A stretch of 64,000 nucleotides of DNA from Paralvinella palmiformis (lineage: Eukaryota; Annelida; Polychaeta; Terebellida; Alvinellidae), in contig JAODUP010000048.1 of NCBI GenBank assembly GCA_025642065.1, forward strand, positions 1-64,000, read 5' to 3'. The translations under genes and the position numbers were made by a program. The notes under the pieces are model-generated. The model saw only the letters and a list, made by a program, of their open reading frames with translations. It made no database searches and was not told the DNA's origin. Below, piece after piece: positions 58,680 to 64,000 of the stretch. Every line of letters begins with the position of its first letter. Within the stretch, counting starts at the first letter, position 1.

Positions 58680-60975
58680 TATAAATTCTTAACTTAACAT
58701 TATAGCTGGGTGAAAAAGAATGTGCATAGACAAGAATTTGAATTATTTAGTTTTAGTTAATAAATATTATGTGGATTTAGTAAAATAAGTAATTGGTTGA
58801 AATTTGTCTGCATTATGTGTAAATGGTGCAGATATTCAGGTGACTAACCCATACGTTAAAACTGTTATGTGGGCATGGGATACTGTAGCTTAGTGATTGA
58901 TACTGACCAGTGTTGGTATTGATTAAATCATTTATTTAATCAACATTTTTTCAGATTATCTTAAATTTATACTTACCCGATTATTCACATTGCTATTGCC
59001 AGTTGATTTAGCTGTATGTAAATTTGTACATAACAGCTTTGCTTTAATTCTTTTGAAATATAGCCTATTGGGTATATTATGATATTCCACATATTTATTT
59101 ATTTTCAGAATTACATTATTATTTCCATTTTGAAAAATTTCCATTTTATAGAAACATTTTATTTTCCACACCAACACTGAGTTAATATTTATGTTTTAAG
59201 TCAACAAATGATTTGAATACATAGTTTCCCTTTTATCGTCCTCATGTCGACCGGTTGTGGACCCTAACAACCATGTTCTAACGAAGCTCGACTATACAAG
59301 GAAATAACGATAGTTAGTTGTTCTGGTATCTTCAGCTATTTAAATAAATTTTCAAATAAACTAGATATGTTAAATGACTTGGCTAATCATCAAAACCTCT
59401 TCAGGGCTTCATTTGTAGACTAATATAAGGCTTGTCATGATTGGCTGTTTTATTACGATGTGCATTCTCTAGCTAGTGTTTACATTAGGTGGATTTAATC
59501 GTGAAAACGAACATGATGGCAAATATAATTTTTCTGGTTTGAGAGTTCCCAGTCAGTTATGTTCCTGTAAATTTAGTGACCAAATATTGGGTTTTAGGAG
59601 TTTGATCCTAAAATTTGGAAGGTGCATAAAATTATATCTTGTAATTGAAACAGGATGGCCATAAGATCTTTGGGTTGACTTAAGTGCCTGTTGCAAGCTG
59701 CAGTACATTTGTGACATGATCCAGGCCTATGGGTAATTATTTGTCTCTTTTTTGGCTGCATCATGCTTCAGTAAAATGGAAAGATCATAGTACACCACAA
59801 TTTTATGTAGTTCAGCATTATTCATTATCAAAGATACCACAGTCTCTAGACATGAAACCTGTGTCTGCACCTCAATATTTATGTAAATGTTCAGTAGCCA
59901 TACATTTAAATATAAGCACCAAAAACAATGTTATGGTTAGTTACAATTTAGATCAGAGGCTTAGCCAGAAATGAAGGTTTTGTGTGTGCAAAAATCAAAA
60001 CAGAGTGCAGGAAAAAGTAGTTGGATTATGTGCATGCTTAAACTGGTCATGTTTTTAGGAAACTGGCAGTGCAAAACGTGGCTGGTCGGCTACGCCTATG
60101 ACTTAGATGCTATTGGTAAAATCAAGTGATAATTCATATCATCATCATTTATACAGATGTTAAAACCATTGAATATCAGAACATTTTGCATCATGTTAGG
60201 AAAACTCAAAACTGTTGATGAACTATGGCATGCCTCCCTTGGAAGTCACCTATAGGCTAAATAAACTCATTATTTGGTCAAGTGAAAAGGCTGATTCAGA
60301 TCTGCCTTTGCGATAATGAATCCAAAGAACTAGTGAGTTCCCTCTCAGTACATTGGAACATTCTGCTGTGGCTTAACTAAACACCCTTTAATAATCTAGT
60401 ATATATGACCATGATGGCAGTGGACTAAAATAAAAAGGCAGGAACAGAGATATAGTACAGGGACCTGTATATTTGTATTCAATTTCTTTGTTTATTAATT
60501 TATACTTTTTGGGACAAGTTCCAGGGCAAGAAAAATAGTTATTCCCCATAGTGTCCCCTGAGCTAGTAATATTCAAGATCCACTAGCCCAACAAATTTCT
60601 TAACTGTCCTAACAAAAAAATTACTGTTCCTAAAAAATTTTGACTGCTCAAGCAAAACTGCACAGGATTAGACAAAGAATGCCAAATTTGTGTAATAAAG
60701 ACATTAATTATGCTTTTGTTGTTATATTGATCCAAACTCTATATCACAATACAATATCACAATATAATTCAATAAATGACAGTACATATACACCCTATTC
60801 AATACACACAGTGCATTTAGTAATCACCACACAACTCATTGAATAGTTCATCCTGTAATAGATTCTTGGTGTTGTTGACTATCTTGTCAGGAATTGTCTT
60901 CATGTGGCCATTGAGATAGTGACGAGATAACAGGCACCAGAAGAAATTCTTTGGGTAGTGGGCCATCACATGCAA
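58680..60975 (+). other. probable intron 3 of the PWWP gene
   Basis: After a clear donor at 58672, no in-frame continuation was recognised. The region contains AT-rich sequence without recognised elements; a run of related words CTAGTAATATTC/CACTAGCCCAAC lies at 60560-60595. Confidence 0.4.
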
Positions 60976-60979
60976 TTTG

Positions 60980-61053
60980 CATTAAGTTGTGTCTACTCTC
61001 CTGTTTGGGGGAGACTGTTGATACTAAACATAACCTAGAACATTGATTGATGT
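60980..61053 (+). repeat. 74-bp near-perfect direct repeat, copy 1
   Basis: Identical to 63835-63908 except for one base (CATTAAG versus CATTAAA at the seventh position). Contains CTCTCCTGTTTGGGGGAGAC, a short imperfect hairpin. Confidence 0.9.
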
Positions 61054-61730
61054 TCCCAGGCTTTAGCAGGAATGATTTAGAAGTGAATCAAACATTTATT
61101 TGTATTCAGATTATCATTCCAAAATATTTATTTCATCTGCCACATTTGATTATGAGTTCTATTGAGTGTTGAAAAGTTCTTGAGAATAAATAATAAAAAA
61201 CAGCATTGACCAGTTCCTATATTTTTCCAATGCAAACCTAACATAATGACCAAGCTGCATTACTTCCACCACAAAGTGCTCTAAAACAATTGAAAATCAT
61301 TGTACATGAAACAATCTCAGACTACTACATATTTTGCAGTAACTCGGTCAGCTAGTATTTTAGGCCAGTCACTAGCCTGAAGACAGAATCCACTAAGCCT
61401 CAGCTACAGATTTTTCTGGCCCGGCAAGATCCACTTGTTTGTTCTACAAATATGACAATAATCGTCTCCACTTGCTGTCCTTATGTTTAACTCTATTACT
61501 AGCGCCACTGTTAATTTTCCACCCTCAAGCAGATCACCATAGATGGCAAGTTGCCAATCACAGGATATCAAAGAAAGTAGTGATTAATCAATTTTGAATC
61601 TGGGTCAGAAGAAAATTCTGAGTATCCTTTGGTATGTTACAGTTACTGCATTTAAAGTGACCTGCAGAATGTACCATGTGACATATAATTCTGAAACAGT
61701 TTGATGAACTTTTGACATTTTGTTATCTCA

Positions 61731-61948
61731 AGGTTTTCACATGTCCTGGAAAGTCCTGGAATTTTTGTAGAGGTCCTTGAAAGTCCTGGAATTTGGACAT
61801 ATAGATCTATATTTCTAATCATAAACATACAGGAACTCAGTCATTACACTTCTTCCGAAATATGGGTGTATTTTTGCATGACAATAAGTTTGTGAATCAA
61901 TTGGAAGGTCCTGGAATCTGAGATGTCAAAATGTGTATGAACCCTGTA
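61731..61948. mobile_element. short hAT-type MITE
   Basis: The right end, read inward, is CAGGGTTCATACACATTTTG; the left end is a decayed AAGGTTTTCACATGT. Inside, GTCCTGGAAAGTCCTGGAAT and AAAGTCCTGGAATTTGGAC repeat one short word, which reappears as AAGGTCCTGGAATC near the right end. CAGGGTTCATAC ends with sub-terminal TCCTGGAA repeats fit a common small hAT family. No coding sequence. Confidence 0.6.
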
Positions 61949-61949
61949 T

Positions 61950-63834
61950 CTGTTTTAAAGAGGTCCACGATGGACTACATTCATATCGCCAACAAAAAAG
62001 TTTCATTGTTGGTTGCATGTTTTTTTCCATGTGTCATTTTGTTAATTGACTGCTAAAGGTTGGCATCTGTGGTTTTGGTGATTTAGACCAGCCATGAGTT
62101 ATTCTATCGCATCTATCCCTGTGACTAAACTAGAAATATTGAAGTGAGGTGTGTTACTTTGTTGAGCTTCTTTTTTTCCATACCTATGACCAATGGGGCT
62201 GATGTGTTAATTGTTATGATGGAAGAAGAATTCAAACCAAGTACAAGAATATATAACAAAAACTAAATGTATATTCCACTAAAACTGTATGTTGTATATG
62301 AATTCATAACAACACAGCACAAATTGTACAATTATTAATTTTATTCATGTATGTACATAACTTGTATTCTATGTAAATGAAAGCATGTTAATTATGTCAT
62401 GCAAACCCCACAATGCTATGGTATTGGGGAATGGAAAAAAAATATATAAATAAATCAAATCAAGTTCTTGTAAAAGCTACACCAACATGACCACAGTTTT
62501 GCAACATGAAGATTAATATATTTTTCTTTCAAGACTTGGAACAGATTGTGATAAATTGGTGTGGTATTTTGTTTTAATAGTAAACAAATTCATTGCAACT
62601 GATGCCTTTCACTTTTCAGGTAATGTTAGAAATGATTAACATTACTAAAATTATTTAAAAAATATATTAAAACCCCGAATAAGTCAGATACTTCCAACAT
62701 GTATGTGTGTATATATACAGAGAGAGACGGAGACTGATTTTATAATTAAACATTGGTTTGCTGCAAAGAGACTATTATTATTAAAACTGATGATGAAATG
62801 TCAGTCAATTTCCAAAATGAACACTGATTTGGTAGACAGTTTACTATTCCAAAGCATAAACAAATAAGACAGCTGTGGGCTAAAACTCAATAGTAACAGG
62901 GAAATTTGGTATTCCAGCCAATTACTAGTTGGAGAGTGATCTAAACCCTCTAAACATTTCCCAATTATAATTTTTGGTCACCAATTCATCAGTTCCAGTC
63001 ATTTATTTGAAAGTACTGATATTTGCGGATATTTAAAAGTAGTTGCATAAATATGGTCTTGTAATAGATCATAACTATGTGTAATTCAAAACTGGATATT
63101 CTTAATGCAGCATTTCCTGTGTTTCACTTCTGGGAAACTGCTCCTATCACAGCATTTACTGTGATTGAGACACTGAAATTCCGTTTCGTAAGACATAAAA
63201 AAATCATGGAATCTACTGGACACTTCCTCTCCACACATGTGTTGCTGTTAATTTAACAGTAATCTTGAACTGCTGGCTGTAGTGCTACCTGCCATGTGCT
63301 ATAATTTAGTGTGTAGCGTACAGAGTAATGGAAGCCAGCACCCACCTGGCTATACGGAGCCTATTTATTTATGTATAATTTGGGGCATATTGTACACATC
63401 TCACGTAACTAAATAGCAACTCGTTGTGAAAATGTTTATTTTCTCTTGCATACTTTATCTGCTGTTCCCGTACCTGGGAGTCATGTTACCTTCACTTGGT
63501 GGTTCATTAGTTCTGTACCACCACACTTTAAGGCACAAAGATATCCGTTTTGCTATTCACAACTGTCCATCTCTCTAAACCCACAGCCTAATGCTTATTA
63601 GTGAAAGACTACCAAAATTTTGAAAAAAAGATACATTACAGATAAAATAAAATTGTTAATTCAACTGGAATATACCATTTCTGGAATAAGAAATGGTGTT
63701 TGAAAAAGATTCTGGTGGTTTAAAATGAAAGTTTTTGTTTTACTTGAAATGGAAAAATCTGAGTGGGATATTTCATTTTCCAATTAAAGGCTTCACATGT
63801 GATCTCTCTTGCATAGTGAAAAACCATTTAGCCA
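61950..63834. other. no gene recognised
   Basis: AT-rich; a short TATATACAGAGAGAGACGG region at 62712 and otherwise no motif. It forms most of the segment between the two 74-bp direct repeats. Confidence 0.4.
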
Positions 63835-63908
63835 CATTAAATTGTGTCTACTCTCCTGTTTGGGGGAGACTGTTGATACTAAACATAACCTAGAACATTG
63901 ATTGATGT
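63835..63908 (+). repeat. 74-bp near-perfect direct repeat, copy 2
   Basis: 73 of 74 bases equal to 60980-61053. Flanks on both sides differ between the copies. Confidence 0.9.
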
Positions 63909-64000
63909 AACTGTTGTACATTTCCACCTGCAGTCACCATATTGTATAAATATATTGTCCTGTGCATCATATCTGAAGATGAGTATCATAGTTCCACAGG

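Noticed and set aside
60640..60846. Plus-strand 68-codon frame in the presumed PWWP-gene intron
   Set aside because: AT-rich translation without PWWP continuation (no AW-type start after an acceptor) and no other motif.

Overview
The window looks like nuclear DNA from an animal, most likely an AT-rich lophotrochozoan (mollusc-like) genome. The reasons are GT-AG introns of 0.3 to 2.7 kb with phases that match across exons, two genes with metazoan-type architecture (GCNA and a GLYR1/NPAC-like PWWP gene), and dense relics of L2/CR1-type LINEs, tRNA-derived SINEs, MITEs and hAT, P-element and pogo/Tigger-type DNA transposons. There are no operons or bacterial signals. The species call is inference; no sequence comparison was run.

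Layout. 0-3 kb: a minus-strand LINE reverse-transcriptase relic, then a decayed P-element/THAP9-like transposase. 4-5.6 kb: a GC-richer block with degenerate direct repeats, followed by an element with about 55-bp terminal inverted repeats. 5.6-11.6 kb: mostly anonymous AT-rich DNA with one SINE and microsatellites. 11.6-20.1 kb: a LINE graveyard (a long L2/CR1-like copy, a nearly intact jockey-type RT copy, and a minus-strand relic) with two copies of a MITE. 23.5-26.5 kb: a two-exon secreted glycoside-hydrolase-like gene with one apparent single-base frameshift. 27.8-29.5 kb: a hAT-like element with a decayed ORF. 30.9-31.2 kb: a tandem repeat.

32.4-46.6 kb: a 12-coding-exon minus-strand gene, reconstructed here exon by exon, whose 1165-residue product has the GCNA (ACRC) order: a long acidic disordered region, a SprT-like metalloprotease core with HELCH, a CxxC/CxxC zinc ribbon and an HMG-box-like tail. 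Its introns carry SINEs, a split LINE with a nested 1.3-kb insertion, and MITEs. 47-55 kb: further LINE, SINE and pogo/Tigger relics and a third MITE copy. 57.1-58.7 kb: the first three coding exons of a plus-strand PWWP-domain gene resembling GLYR1/NPAC; its later exons were not found. 59-64 kb: non-coding, with a hAT-type MITE and a 74-bp direct repeat found twice 2.85 kb apart.

The three host genes are unrelated in function as far as the sequence shows (carbohydrate processing, DNA-protein crosslink/germline genome maintenance, nucleosome binding). There is no sign of a gene cluster acting together.
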